DNA from: Chryseobacterium piscicola
GTDB taxonomy: Bacteria > Bacteroidota > Bacteroidia > Flavobacteriales > Weeksellaceae
Reading direction: 5' to 3'
Length of the DNA stretch: 64,000 bases
NCBI RefSeq assembly: GCF_900156685.1
Contig: NZ_FTOJ01000002.1
Location: 310,001-374,000, forward strand
In this document: in pieces, positions 34,615-43,441 of the stretch
Layout: every line of letters begins with the position of its first letter
How positions within the stretch are numbered: position 1 is the first letter of the stretch
Notes under the pieces: model-generated
Seen by the model: only the letters and a program-made list of their open reading frames with translations
Database searches by the model: none
What the model was told of the DNA's origin: nothing
Made by a program: the position numbers and the translations under genes

Positions 34615-35799
34615 TTATTTTCTCACAAAACTTGCAACGTCTTCCTGTGAAACAGTTGGGCCACCCAAAATGATCAATCTTTCAACCACATTTCTCAATT
34701 CACGGATGTTTCCTGTCCACGAGAGTGCTTCCAGAGCTTTAATGGCAGAATCATCGAATTTTTTCAATGCAGTACCGTGCTCATCAGAAATTAAACCTGA
34801 GAAATGATCTACCAGCAATTTGATATCTGCTTTTCTCTCGTCCAAAGGCGGTACATAGATTTCTATTACAGAAAGTCTGTGGTATAGATCTTCTCTGAAT
34901 CTTCCTGCTTCGATTTCCTTGGCCATATTCTTATTGGTTGCAGCAAGTACTCTCACATCCACCTTTATTTCTTTGTCGCTTCCTACAGGAGAGACTTTGC
35001 TTTCCTGCAATGCTCTCAATACTTTAGCTTGAGCGATAAGGCTCATGTCTCCAATTTCATCTAAGAAAATAGTTCCATTATTGGCTTGTTCAAACTTTCC
35101 TTGTTTGTCTTTAATAGCCCCTGTAAATGATCCTTTTACGTGACCGAAAAGTTCAGATTCTATAAGTTCAGAAGGAATGGCGGCGCAGTTTACTTCCACC
35201 ATTGGCCCTCTTGATCTTTCGCTTAAATTGTGGATGGCGTGGGCAACCAATTCTTTTCCAGCTCCGTTGGGTCCTGTTATTAAAACTCTTGCATCAGAAA
35301 CTGCCACCTTTTCAATCATTTCCTGAATCTTTTTTAAAGGTTCAGACTCACCAATCATTTGGTATTTTTTATTGACTTTCTTTTTAAGGGTTTTATTTTC
35401 GTTTTGTAGATTTTTGTTTTCTTTTTTAAGTGTTTCTTTAATTAAAGCATTTTTCACGCTCGTAATCAACCTATTGATGTCAATGGGTTTTGAGATAAAA
35501 TCGTAAGCACCATCTTTAAGACAAGAAACAGCAGAATCAATATCAGCGTGACCAGAAATCATGATGAATGTACTATCTGGCTTTAGTGCCATGCTTTGTT
35601 TCAAAAGCTCTGTGCCTGGTAGTTTCGGCATTTTAATATCGGAAATTACCAGTGCAAAATCTTCTTTTTCAATATGTTTAAAGCCTTCGAGACCGTCTTC
35701 GGCAATCACAAATTCATATTCAGTCAATTCATCAGATAGAATACTATGAAGTACTCCGGAAATAGCTTTTTCGTCTTCTACGATAAGGATTTTTTGCAT
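34615..35799 (-). CDS. NtrC-type sigma-54 response regulator without Fis DNA-binding domain
   Basis: A 394-aa two-domain regulator. The receiver domain (1-120) has the acidic pair DE 9-10, phosphoacceptor Asp 54 (VISDIKMPKL) and Lys 104 region. The AAA+ sigma-54 activator domain (about 148-394) has Walker A GPNGAGKE, the sigma-54-contacting loop in GSFTGA (GAFTGA variant), Walker B IFLDEIGDM and the R-finger region GRFREDLYHRL. The protein ends at VASFVRK, just after the AAA+ lid, so the C-terminal Fis-type helix-turn-helix is missing. It would activate sigma-54 promoters from solution or through another DNA-binding partner. No histidine kinase is adjacent. Confidence 0.92.
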   Translation of the reverse strand: MQKILIVEDEKAISGVLHSILSDELTEYEFVIAEDGLEGFKHIEKEDFALVISDIKMPKLPGTELLKQSMALKPDSTFIMISGHADIDSAVSCLKDGAYDFISKPIDINRLITSVKNALIKETLKKENKNLQNENKTLKKKVNKKYQMIGESEPLKKIQEMIEKVAVSDARVLITGPNGAGKELVAHAIHNLSERSRGPMVEVNCAAIPSELIESELFGHVKGSFTGAIKDKQGKFEQANNGTIFLDEIGDMSLIAQAKVLRALQESKVSPVGSDKEIKVDVRVLAATNKNMAKEIEAGRFREDLYHRLSVIEIYVPPLDERKADIKLLVDHFSGLISDEHGTALKKFDDSAIKALEALSWTGNIRELRNVVERLIILGGPTVSQEDVASFVRK

Positions 35800-35851
35800 A
35801 GTCGCAATTTAATTAATTTTGCCGGATTATAAGCAAATATTATTCCTAAGT

Positions 35852-36511
35852 TTAATTGGTGTAGTCTCTTCTTCCAAAAATAGCAGAACCAACTCTTACG
35901 GAATTTGCACCACATTCTATTGCAATAGGAAAATCATCACTCATCCCCATGGACAGGGTTTTCAACGAATGCTTTTCATTAAGTTTGGTAAAAACATTCT
36001 TTAACACTGAAAATTCTTTTTTTATTTGATTTTTATCATCCGTAAAAGTTGCCATACCCATTAAACCCGTAATTTCTACATTGGGAAAATCTCCGCTGAT
36101 GAACTTTTGGAATAAATTGTCAGCTTCAGAAATTTCAAGTCCGAATTTTGAGTCTTCTTCTGCAATTTTCACTTGTAACAAAACTTTTATTTTACGCTTA
36201 TTTTTTGCAGCTTCTTTATTTATTTCATTTAAAAGTTTCTCAGAATCTACACTTTGAATAGTGTCTATAAATTCAGCAATATATTTTACTTTATTGGTTT
36301 GCAGATGCCCAATCAAATGCCACTGAATATCTTTTGGAAGAAGCGGATGTTTTTCCATAATTTCTTGTACTTTGTTTTCTGCAAAAACTTTTTGTCCGAA
36401 ATCATAAACTTCCTGAATAGCCGATACCGAATGGGTTTTTGAAACAGCTACCAATTCTACATTTTGGGGAAGCTGTTTTTTTATATTGTTGTAATTTTCT
36501 TGTAAGCTCAT
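35852..36511 (-). CDS. YggS/PROSC family PLP-binding protein
   Basis: A 219-aa TIM-barrel PLP homeostasis protein. Visible motifs are LVAVSKTHSVSAIQEVYDFG with the PLP lysine near residue 25, FAENKVQEIMEK, WHLIGHLQTNKVKYI (about 67-81), LMGMATF, LSMGMSDDF and the C-terminal SVRVGSAIFGRR phosphate-binding segment. It binds pyridoxal phosphate without known catalysis and helps balance vitamin B6 and amino acids. It lies 52 bases upstream of the NtrC-like gene in the same direction. Confidence 0.94.
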   Translation of the reverse strand: MSLQENYNNIKKQLPQNVELVAVSKTHSVSAIQEVYDFGQKVFAENKVQEIMEKHPLLPKDIQWHLIGHLQTNKVKYIAEFIDTIQSVDSEKLLNEINKEAAKNKRKIKVLLQVKIAEEDSKFGLEISEADNLFQKFISGDFPNVEITGLMGMATFTDDKNQIKKEFSVLKNVFTKLNEKHSLKTLSMGMSDDFPIAIECGANSVRVGSAIFGRRDYTN

Positions 36512-36570
36512 AGGTGCAAATTTCTTAAAATTAATTTAAAAATTGGTTTTATTGAGGTTGGTTTTCTGTA

Positions 36571-36613
36571 TGACGCTCTGGCTAAAGGCCAATTTCTACT
36601 GTATAATCAAATT
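36571..36613. repeat. Repeat remnants between yggS and the copper ATPase gene
   Basis: A small hairpin-like TGGCTAAAGGCCA (36579-36591) is followed by TTTTAAATTTTCAAATTG, another copy of the AATTTGAAAAT repeat on the minus strand. The latter overlaps the end of the copper ATPase gene and encodes its last codons. Confidence 0.5.
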
Positions 36614-39127
36614 TTAAATTTTCAAATTGACAGAATTTAATCTTAAAGAATTTAAAATTACAGATAGAGAACTCGCACTCATCGCTGCCGCTGCTATCAT
36701 GGGTGAGAGTAAAATTCCGAAGAAGGGGTAGAGTAATCCTGCTGCAATCGGAATGCCCAATACGTTATAAACAAAGGCGAAGAAAAGATTTTCTTTAATG
36801 TTTTTGAGTAGTTTTTTACTTAATAATTTTGCTTCCGAAACTCCCAAAAGATCACCTTTCAGCAAAGTAATTTCTGCGCTTTCAATAGCAATGTCAGTTC
36901 CGGTTCCCATAGCAATTCCTATGTTGGCCTGTGCAAGAGCAGGTGAATCATTGATGCCGTCTCCGGTCATGGCGACAATCATTCCTTCGTTCTGAAGTTT
37001 TTTTACAGCATTCAATTTGTCTTCAGGAAGACATTTGGCTTTGAATTTTTTTATTCCAAGTTCTTTGGCTACGGCTTGTGCGGTGTTTTCGTTATCACCG
37101 GTCATCATAATGATTTCAATTCCGTCATTTAGTAAATTTTTCACAGCTTTTTTAGAAGATTCTTTAATATCATCTGTAAAACTCATGAAACCCAAAACTT
37201 CATTTTTCTGAGCCAAAAACGAGATTGTGTGTGCTTGGTTTTGAAATTCGTTTGCTTTTGCTATTAAGTTTTCAGGAATTGAAATTTGGTTTGAACTCAA
37301 AAGATTTTCGTTACCAAGAAAAACCATTTTTCCATTGATTGTTGCTTTCACGCCTTTTCCGGAAATGTTTTCAAAATCGATTACTTTTTCAGAAGATATA
37401 TTTTCTGATTTTGCCTTTTTAATGATCGCATTAGATAAAGGATGTTCAGAATTTTGATTTAAGGAGTAAGCTAATTTTAAAATCAAATTAGGGTCATTAT
37501 TAATTGATTCTATATGTTTCAAAGATGGTTTTCCTTCAGTTAAAGTTCCTGTTTTATCGGTTATTAATACGTTTACCTTATTCATTTGTTCGAGAGCTTC
37601 GGCGTTCTTTATTAGAATGCCGCTTTTTGCACCTTTTCCAATTCCAACCATTAGCGACATAGGTGTTGCCAAACCTAATGCACATGGACAAGCAACGATC
37701 AACACAGATACGGCGTTCACAAATGCAAATAAAGTTTTTTGGTTTTCTGGCCCGAAAATCTGCCATAAAATAAAGGTGGTAACTGAAACTAAAATTACGA
37801 TAGGAACAAATATTTTTGAAACTTTATCTGTAAGTTTTTGAATTGGAGCACGACTTCGGCTAGCATCATTTACCATCTTGATGATTTTTGCGAGTAAAGT
37901 TTCATCGCCCACTTTTTCAGCTTTCATAATGAAGACCTGATTTCCATTGATGGTTCCTGCGCTTACTTTTGAATCTGCATTTTTCTCTACAGGAATTGGT
38001 TCGCCAGTGATCATACTTTCGTCTATTACAGAATTACCTTCAATTATTTTTCCATCTACAGGGATTTTTTCTCCGGGTTTTACTTTTAATAGATCTCCTA
38101 TTTTAATTTCAGAAAGCGGAACTTTTTTTTCTTCATTATTAATGAACAAATTGGCTTGATCGGGAGATAAACTCATTAAATTCTTAATGGCATTTCCCGT
38201 TTTTTTATGAGCCAAAGCTTCCATCAATTGTCCTAAGATAACCAAAGTTAAAATTACACAAACGGCCTCAAAATATAAAGGGATTTCGTGATTGTGACCA
38301 AGAATATGATGCGGAATTAAACTTGGAAAAAGTAACACAACAATGCTGAAAATAAATGCAGCGGAAACGCCCAAAGCAATCAAGCTGAACATATTCAGGT
38401 TCCAGGTTTTAAAAGAAACCCAGCCTCGTTGCATCAAAAACCACCCCGAATAAAATAAAACAGGAAGTGTAAGAATCAATTCAATCCACCCTTGAATTTC
38501 TTTCAAAAAAGAAAACTTAATAAGCATTCCTCCCATAGAAAGTAGAAATACAGGTATTGTAAAAGCCAGAGAAATAAGCAATTTTCTTTTTAAGATATGG
38601 TAGGTGTCATCTGAATTGTCACCGTTTTTATCTGGATGTTTTACGAGATCCATTCCGCAAACGGGGCAGCCAACATTGGATTCGTACACTTTATCTCCTT
38701 CACAAAACATAGGGCAATAATATTTTCCAGCAGTTTCAGAATTTAATATTTTGGGGTTTTCACCATCAGTATTATTACTTCTTACCAACTCCTCTGTTAT
38801 TTCTTCCAAATGCATGTGGCAAACCGGGCAGCCAATGTTGCTATCGTACAGTTTTTTACTTTCACAAAACATGGGGCAATAATATTTCCCGATATTATAC
38901 TTATAATTATCAGGAAGATGTGTTGATGAAAATTGAGGTATATAATTGGGGTCTTTTTCTAGTTTTTCCTCAATTGGAACCAAAAACATGTTGCAAACTG
39001 AACATCTTTTTCCGGGCTGAAAATACACTTTTTCGCCTTCACATTCCATAGGACAGTAGTAGACGGAGCTTGGAGATATTTTTTCGCTGGGATTCGGTTT
39101 TTTATGATGATGAGATTCGTTTTCCAT
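36614..39127 (-). CDS. Copper-translocating P1B ATPase with three N-terminal metal-binding modules
   Basis: Inner-membrane heavy-metal pump, most likely exporting Cu(I). The 837-aa protein starts with three copies of a Cys-rich module: YYCPMECEG...CSVCNMFLVP (about 28-60), YYCPMFCES...CPVCHMHLEE (about 82-110) and YYCPMFCEG...CPVCGMDLVK (about 137-165). These are of the HMBD/YHS-like type rather than CxxC HMA domains. The P-type core follows: membrane CPC in VACPCALGLATP, phosphorylated Asp in ITDKTGTLTEG, MTGEPIPVEK and AMTGDGINDSPAL. The last residues NLKI-stop come from a dispersed repeat. The HMA-AraC regulator gene lies 98 bases upstream on the same strand, which suggests joint copper control. 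Confidence 0.93.
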   Translation of the reverse strand: MENESHHHKKPNPSEKISPSSVYYCPMECEGEKVYFQPGKRCSVCNMFLVPIEEKLEKDPNYIPQFSSTHLPDNYKYNIGKYYCPMFCESKKLYDSNIGCPVCHMHLEEITEELVRSNNTDGENPKILNSETAGKYYCPMFCEGDKVYESNVGCPVCGMDLVKHPDKNGDNSDDTYHILKRKLLISLAFTIPVFLLSMGGMLIKFSFLKEIQGWIELILTLPVLFYSGWFLMQRGWVSFKTWNLNMFSLIALGVSAAFIFSIVVLLFPSLIPHHILGHNHEIPLYFEAVCVILTLVILGQLMEALAHKKTGNAIKNLMSLSPDQANLFINNEEKKVPLSEIKIGDLLKVKPGEKIPVDGKIIEGNSVIDESMITGEPIPVEKNADSKVSAGTINGNQVFIMKAEKVGDETLLAKIIKMVNDASRSRAPIQKLTDKVSKIFVPIVILVSVTTFILWQIFGPENQKTLFAFVNAVSVLIVACPCALGLATPMSLMVGIGKGAKSGILIKNAEALEQMNKVNVLITDKTGTLTEGKPSLKHIESINNDPNLILKLAYSLNQNSEHPLSNAIIKKAKSENISSEKVIDFENISGKGVKATINGKMVFLGNENLLSSNQISIPENLIAKANEFQNQAHTISFLAQKNEVLGFMSFTDDIKESSKKAVKNLLNDGIEIIMMTGDNENTAQAVAKELGIKKFKAKCLPEDKLNAVKKLQNEGMIVAMTGDGINDSPALAQANIGIAMGTGTDIAIESAEITLLKGDLLGVSEAKLLSKKLLKNIKENLFFAFVYNVLGIPIAAGLLYPFFGILLSPMIAAAAMSASSLSVILNSLRLNSVNLKI

Positions 39128-39225
39128 TTAATGAATTTAAGAATACAAATTTCATGAAAGCAAACGGAAATCTGTTATAGATTTAAGGATTTTGTTTACA
39201 GAATTAAGATTTTTTAAACTGAAAA

Positions 39226-39786
39226 TTATAGTAAATCCACGGCTTTACGATTATTGATTTTAAGTTTTTTAAATTCAGTAGGAGACAAACCGGTGCTATT
39301 TCTAAATTGAGCCGACAAATGCTGAACACTTTTGTAGCCAAGCTTTGCTGAGATTTCGGTTAACGTAAATTCATTATATAACAATATTTCTTTTACTTTT
39401 TCAATTTTTTGAAGAATGAAAAACTGTTCTAAAGTACTGTTTTCTGTTTGAGAAAATGCTTTGGAAATTATACTGTAATCTTTGTGAAGGTTTGATGATA
39501 GAAATTGTGATAAAACAAAATTTTCAGCAATATCTAAACTACTGATTTTTGAGATAACAAGATTTTTTATTTTTTCGATAAGTTGCTGGGCTGGATCCTT
39601 AATTCTTGAAAAACCTAGTTCCATCAATTTTTTTTCAATATTTCTTAAAATTTCTTCTGAGATTTTCGATTTTAATTTTACTTCACCCAAATTGATATCT
39701 ACAACGTTGACTCTTTCGTCTTCAAAGATTTTTGAAACTGCCAAAATACAACGATTACACACCATGTTTTTAATGTAAATCTTCAT
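39226..39786 (-). CDS. HMA-like domain fused to AraC-type HTH, probable copper-responsive regulator
   Basis: A 186-aa protein. Residues 1-65 look like a heavy-metal-associated ferredoxin-like domain: IKNMVCNRCILAV carries the MxCxxC metal site and ELGFSRIKD the end of the fold. Residues about 95-180 are an AraC/XylS HTH pair (FTLTEISAKLGYKSVQHLSAQFRN, STGLSPTEFKKLK). The direct fusion of a metal site to the DNA-binding part suggests a metal-sensing activator. It is encoded just upstream of the copper ATPase and its ATG overlaps the thioesterase stop by one base (TAATG). Metal specificity is inferred. Confidence 0.85.
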   Translation of the reverse strand: MKIYIKNMVCNRCILAVSKIFEDERVNVVDINLGEVKLKSKISEEILRNIEKKLMELGFSRIKDPAQQLIEKIKNLVISKISSLDIAENFVLSQFLSSNLHKDYSIISKAFSQTENSTLEQFFILQKIEKVKEILLYNEFTLTEISAKLGYKSVQHLSAQFRNSTGLSPTEFKKLKINNRKAVDLL

Positions 39787-40184
39787 TATTCCTCCTTTGG
39801 TGTGAGCCTGTCTTTTACAAATTCAATTTTTGTTTTGCCATGAGGTGCAGGATTTCCTTCTTCGTCTAGATTTACCATTACAATTCTATCAACGGTAATA
39901 ATGGTTTGGTGGGTCATTTTATTTCTTACCTGGCAAGCCAAAGTGATTGAGCTAGAACCAAATTTAATAACTTCTATGCCAATTTCAATAATATCTCCTT
40001 GTTTAGCCGAACTTATAAAATTAATTTCTGAAATAAATTTTGTTACAACTTTCTTATTTTCAAGCTGAATAACGGCGTATAATGCTGCTTCTTCATCAAT
40101 CCACTGTAATAATCGTCCTCCGAAAAGAGATTGGTTGGGATTAAGATCTTCTGGTTTTACCCATTTTCTAGTATGATAGTTCAT
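39786..40184 (-). CDS. Acyl-CoA thioesterase (hotdog fold)
   Basis: A 132-aa single hotdog-domain acyl-CoA thioesterase of the YciA/BFIT type. Motifs are NPNQSLFGGRLLQWIDEEAA (about 17-36), with the helix carrying the catalytic Asp, and VVTKFISEINFISSAKQGDIIEIGIEV (about 46-73). It should hydrolyse short- to medium-chain acyl-CoA. Its stop overlaps the start of the HMA-AraC gene, so they share a transcript; a functional tie between the two is not obvious. Confidence 0.88.
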   Translation of the reverse strand: MNYHTRKWVKPEDLNPNQSLFGGRLLQWIDEEAALYAVIQLENKKVVTKFISEINFISSAKQGDIIEIGIEVIKFGSSSITLACQVRNKMTHQTIITVDRIVMVNLDEEGNPAPHGKTKIEFVKDRLTPKEE

Positions 40185-40556
40185 AGTTTATTTTGATTTC
40201 TAATTTTATGCTTTTTTTTGAGGCGGAATTTCAGATAGTAAAATGGGCTGTGTTCTGCAATTTCAACGAATGTATTTTGATAGTTTATAGTATGAATTTT
40301 CATATTTAAAGCTCAAATGCGACATCTAATGTACAAAAAACACTTTAAAGACCTTTAAAAACACTCTGAAAAGTGCCAAAACATAAGTAAATATAGTCGA
40401 ATTTTAACATTTGTTGAAATGCTTAAAAAAAAACTTGATTTTGAAATTATTAATTGTATCTTGCAGAGGTTTATATTTGGAATCAATATTTGTTCATTAC
40501 TTTATGTTGTTTTTCTTTTATATACCAAATCTTTACTAATTTAATTTTTTTTTACA
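40185..40556. other. 372-base intergenic region before the RRM gene
   Basis: Divergent promoters for the thioesterase (minus) and the RRM gene (plus) should lie here. TATATTTG at 40472-40479 is a candidate -7 box, with TTG at 40454-40456 only 15 bases before it. It would leave an 80-base, U-rich untranslated leader, as often seen for cold-induced RNA-binding proteins. Otherwise I see only AT-rich spacer. Confidence 0.4.
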
Positions 40557-40949
40557 ATGAACATTTTTGTTTCAAACATCAATTACGCAACTAAAGAACA
40601 TGAGTTGCAGGATTTATTCGCAGAATTTGGAGATGTATCTTCAGCTAAGATCATCACAGACAAAGAAACTGGTCGCTCAAGAGGTTTCGGTTTTATCGAA
40701 ATGGGTGACGAAGAAGGACAACAAGCTATTGAAGCTTTAAATCAGAAAGAATTTAACGGAAAAGAGTTAAATGTTTCTGAAGCTAAACCAAGAGAAGAAA
40801 AACCAAGAAGAAGCTTTGATAACAACAGAAGCGGTGGAAGTGGTTACGGAGGAGGTAACAACAGCCGTGGAGGTGGTTACGGAAATAATAGAGGAACAGG
40901 TGGTGGAAACTACGGTGGTGGAAACGACCGTGGCGGAAATCGTTGGTAA
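40557..40949 (+). CDS. RRM RNA-binding protein with glycine-rich tail
   Basis: A 130-aa protein with one RNA recognition motif at residues 1-80. RNP2 is IFVSNINY and RNP1 is RSRGFGFIEM. A basic region (about 80-92) and a Gly/Asn/Arg-rich tail (GGGNNSRGGGYGNNRG) follow. It is similar in layout to cyanobacterial Rbp and plant GRP proteins and probably acts as an RNA chaperone at low temperature. Single-gene unit between its own promoter region and a strong terminator. Confidence 0.93.
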   Translation: MNIFVSNINYATKEHELQDLFAEFGDVSSAKIITDKETGRSRGFGFIEMGDEEGQQAIEALNQKEFNGKELNVSEAKPREEKPRRSFDNNRSGGSGYGGGNNSRGGGYGNNRGTGGGNYGGGNDRGGNRW

Positions 40950-40955
40950 AAAATG

Positions 40956-40982
40956 AAGCGGCTTTTAAGCCGCTTTTTTTTA
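40956..40982 (+). terminator. Rho-independent terminator after the RRM gene
   Basis: AAGCGGCTT pairs with AAGCCGCTT around TT, followed by a T run. Confidence 0.88.
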
Positions 40983-41149
40983 TGTTTTTATTTTATAAAA
41001 TTTAGATTAATTCTTACACGAAACTTTCATTCAAAGTTTGAAGAATCTTATATAATTTAGAGATTTGTAAATTTCTAAATTCTAAGATTTAATTAATAGC
41101 CTGTAGTTCTATAAGCTGCTCAGTTTAAAGTTATAGCTTTTTGAAGGAA

Positions 41150-41617
41150 TTATTCTTTTTTCTTCTTTTTTTTCTTGTCTTTTGTTTTTTTATCTTTTTT
41201 CGGATTCAAGATTTCCTCTGCGATTTCTAATTTTGGTAATTTTATTTTCGTAGGTTTTATTTCTAAATCATGATCAATATATTCTCTTAAATCATCTTTT
41301 GTAACAAGATTTTCTCTGAAAAGAAAAGCAAGAATATCTTTTCCAGAATGATCAAAAAAGTTTTCAGAAATCTCTTTCATCAAAAAATCACGATACTGCT
41401 GAAAAGGTACTAGAACAGAATATTTGAAAATTCTACCTTCTTTTTCGGTTTTCAGATATCCCTTTTCAATAAGAATTTTCAGGTAAGTAGAAACGGTATT
41501 TTGATGTGGCTTAGGCTCCGGATGTTGCTCCATCACTTCTTTTAGATAAAAAGAATTGAGCCTCCAAAAAAGTTTCATCAAATTTTCTTCCGCCGAGGTT
41601 AGATGATTAATTTTCAT
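41150..41617 (-). CDS. BlaI/MecI/CopY family winged-helix repressor with lysine-rich tail
   Basis: A 155-aa regulator. The N-terminal winged helix (about 1-75) has the BlaI pattern LTSAEENLMKLFWRLNSFYLKEVME, HQNTVSTYLKILIEKGYLKTEKEGRIFKYS. A dimerisation part follows (about 80-115). The C terminus is an unusual tail of almost only Lys, Asp and Glu (KKDKKTKDKKKKKKKE). Normal partners BlaR1/MecR1 are absent here, so the usual protease-sensor pairing does not apply. The gene starts 9 bases after the PAP2 gene ends, so the two are co-transcribed. Confidence 0.88.
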   Translation of the reverse strand: MKINHLTSAEENLMKLFWRLNSFYLKEVMEQHPEPKPHQNTVSTYLKILIEKGYLKTEKEGRIFKYSVLVPFQQYRDFLMKEISENFFDHSGKDILAFLFRENLVTKDDLREYIDHDLEIKPTKIKLPKLEIAEEILNPKKDKKTKDKKKKKKKE

Positions 41618-41626
41618 AAATAGTAT

Positions 41627-42229
41627 TTAAGTTCTGAACTGAATATTGCAATAAAGATAAAGAAAAGAAACTAAAAAAGCTATAAATGCTCCTAAAATGA
41701 CTTCTTTTGTGGTGTGTCTTTTTAAAATAATTCTTGTAATTCCTACCAAACCAGCAATAAAAAGCCAAATTATCCCCATATAAGTTTCTATATTGAAAAA
41801 TAATGTGGCAACAAAAATGTTAAACGCAGTATGCATAGAACTTTTAATAAAATAATTACTAATCTGTAATGCTAAAAGAAGGATTAAGATAAATAGCATC
41901 ACAAAATCAAATCTACCAGATTTTAGGTAGGTGTAAGATAAATAAAGAATTACGCAAATCCCGATGAATATATAAAGTGTTTTTCGCTGTATTCGGTTTG
42001 ATACATCCATATTGGTATATTTTCCCGTTTTCACATTATAAAAAATCCAGGTTACAATAGGGATTATGACTATTAATAAAATTGGCAAGAAGTGTGAGAG
42101 AGCTTGTTTTAAATTATATTCGTGAAAGCTTAGATACACAAAAAATATAATTAAAGAGATAAGAGGATTAAAGAAATCAGAAATTACTCTGGATACTTTA
42201 TGAAGAGGTGATATTGGTTTTTCTTCCAT
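41627..42229 (-). CDS. PAP2-like integral membrane protein
   Basis: A 200-aa protein with about six hydrophobic segments. The order of segments and the motifs KSSMHTAFNIFVATLFF (about 128-144) and GITRIILKRHTTKEVILGAFIAFLVS (about 162-187) match the membrane PAP2 phosphatase family (SMHT and RxxxxRH-like parts). The catalytic set looks partly degenerate, so activity on lipid phosphates is uncertain. It precedes the BlaI-type repressor gene by 9 bases. Confidence 0.75.
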   Translation of the reverse strand: MEEKPISPLHKVSRVISDFFNPLISLIIFFVYLSFHEYNLKQALSHFLPILLIVIIPIVTWIFYNVKTGKYTNMDVSNRIQRKTLYIFIGICVILYLSYTYLKSGRFDFVMLFILILLLALQISNYFIKSSMHTAFNIFVATLFFNIETYMGIIWLFIAGLVGITRIILKRHTTKEVILGAFIAFLVSFLYLYCNIQFRT

Positions 42230-42356
42230 TTTTATTTTTAATAATGTAAATATAATATTATAAGCAAAAAAACAATTGCTCTACATATAATAAAAACGAA
42301 GTTTTTTTTATATTTTTGCTCAACTATTTCATAATAAATAAGCAAGAAGCTAGCAC

Positions 42357-43361
42357 ATGAAAGAATTTTCTAAAGAGGTGTACCTAAAGTGGTATGAAGA
42401 TATGACTATGTGGAGAAGGTTTGAAGACAAATGCCGTTCTCTATATCTAAAACAAAAAATCAGAGGTTTTTTACATTTGTACAATGGCCAAGAGGCTATT
42501 CCTGCGGGTTTTACACACGCAATGGATTTGTCTAAAGACAGTATGATTACAGCATACAGATGTCACATCCATCCAATGGCAATGGGGGTAGACCCAAAAA
42601 GAATCATGGCAGAACTTTGTGGTAAAGCTACAGGTACTTCCGGAGGAATGGGTGGTTCTATGCACATTTTCAGTAAAGAACATAGGTTCTATGGTGGTCA
42701 TGGTATTGTGGGAGGTCAAATTCCTTTGGGAGCTGGTATTGCTTTCGCAGATCAGTATTTTGACAGAAAAGCGGTAAACATTTGTTTCTTCGGAGATGGT
42801 GCTGCTAGACAAGGATCTCTTCATGAGACTTTCAATATGGCAATGAACTGGAAACTTCCCGTAATATTTGTTGTTGAAAACAATCAGTATGCAATGGGAA
42901 CTTCAGTGAAAAGAACTGCCAATCACGAAGATATCTATAAACTAGGTTTAGGCTACGAAATGCCTTGTCTTGCGGTAGATGCAATGGATCCCGAAAAAGT
43001 AGCTGAAGTTGCTTATGAGGCTATTGAAAGAGCAAGAAGAGGAGATGGACCTACTTTTATCGAAGCTAGAACTTACCGTTTCAGAGGGCATTCTATGTCT
43101 GATGCTGAGCCGTATAGATCTAAAGACGAAGTTGCAATTGCCAAAAAGGACGACCCTATAGAATTAATTAAATCAAGAATTTTATCAAATAATTGGGCTA
43201 CAGAAGAAGAATTAGATATATTGGATAATAAATCTAGAGATTTTGTAGAAGAATGTATTGAATTTATGGAAAACTCTCCATATCCTGATACAGAAAAAAT
43301 CTATGAGTACGTTTACGCTCAAGAGAATTATCCGTTTTTAGATAAATTTGAAAATCAATAA
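42357..43361 (+). CDS. pdhA: Pyruvate dehydrogenase E1 component, alpha subunit
   Basis: Thiamine-diphosphate-dependent decarboxylation of pyruvate, with a separate beta subunit. The 334-aa protein has FLHLYNGQEAIPAG, ITAYRCHIHPMAMG, GTSGGMGGSMHIF, the ThDP/Mg motif FFGDGAARQGSLHETFNMAMNW (about 137-158) ending ENN, and the phosphorylation-loop-like RFRGHSMSDAEPYR. The E2 gene follows after 80 bases. The E1 beta gene is not in this neighbourhood, a common arrangement in Flavobacteriia. TATTTTTG at 42311-42318 is a candidate -7 box. Confidence 0.94.
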   Translation: MKEFSKEVYLKWYEDMTMWRRFEDKCRSLYLKQKIRGFLHLYNGQEAIPAGFTHAMDLSKDSMITAYRCHIHPMAMGVDPKRIMAELCGKATGTSGGMGGSMHIFSKEHRFYGGHGIVGGQIPLGAGIAFADQYFDRKAVNICFFGDGAARQGSLHETFNMAMNWKLPVIFVVENNQYAMGTSVKRTANHEDIYKLGLGYEMPCLAVDAMDPEKVAEVAYEAIERARRGDGPTFIEARTYRFRGHSMSDAEPYRSKDEVAIAKKDDPIELIKSRILSNNWATEEELDILDNKSRDFVEECIEFMENSPYPDTEKIYEYVYAQENYPFLDKFENQ

Positions 43362-43441
43362 AATTAAATTAATTTGAAATTTGATATTTGAGTTCCCCTA
43401 ATCTCAAATCTCGAATCTCAAAATTCAAATCAATATAAATC

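Noticed and set aside
36798..38159. Several plus-strand open frames opposite the copper ATPase gene.
   Set aside because: They are antisense shadows of a well-conserved P-type ATPase and have no motifs.
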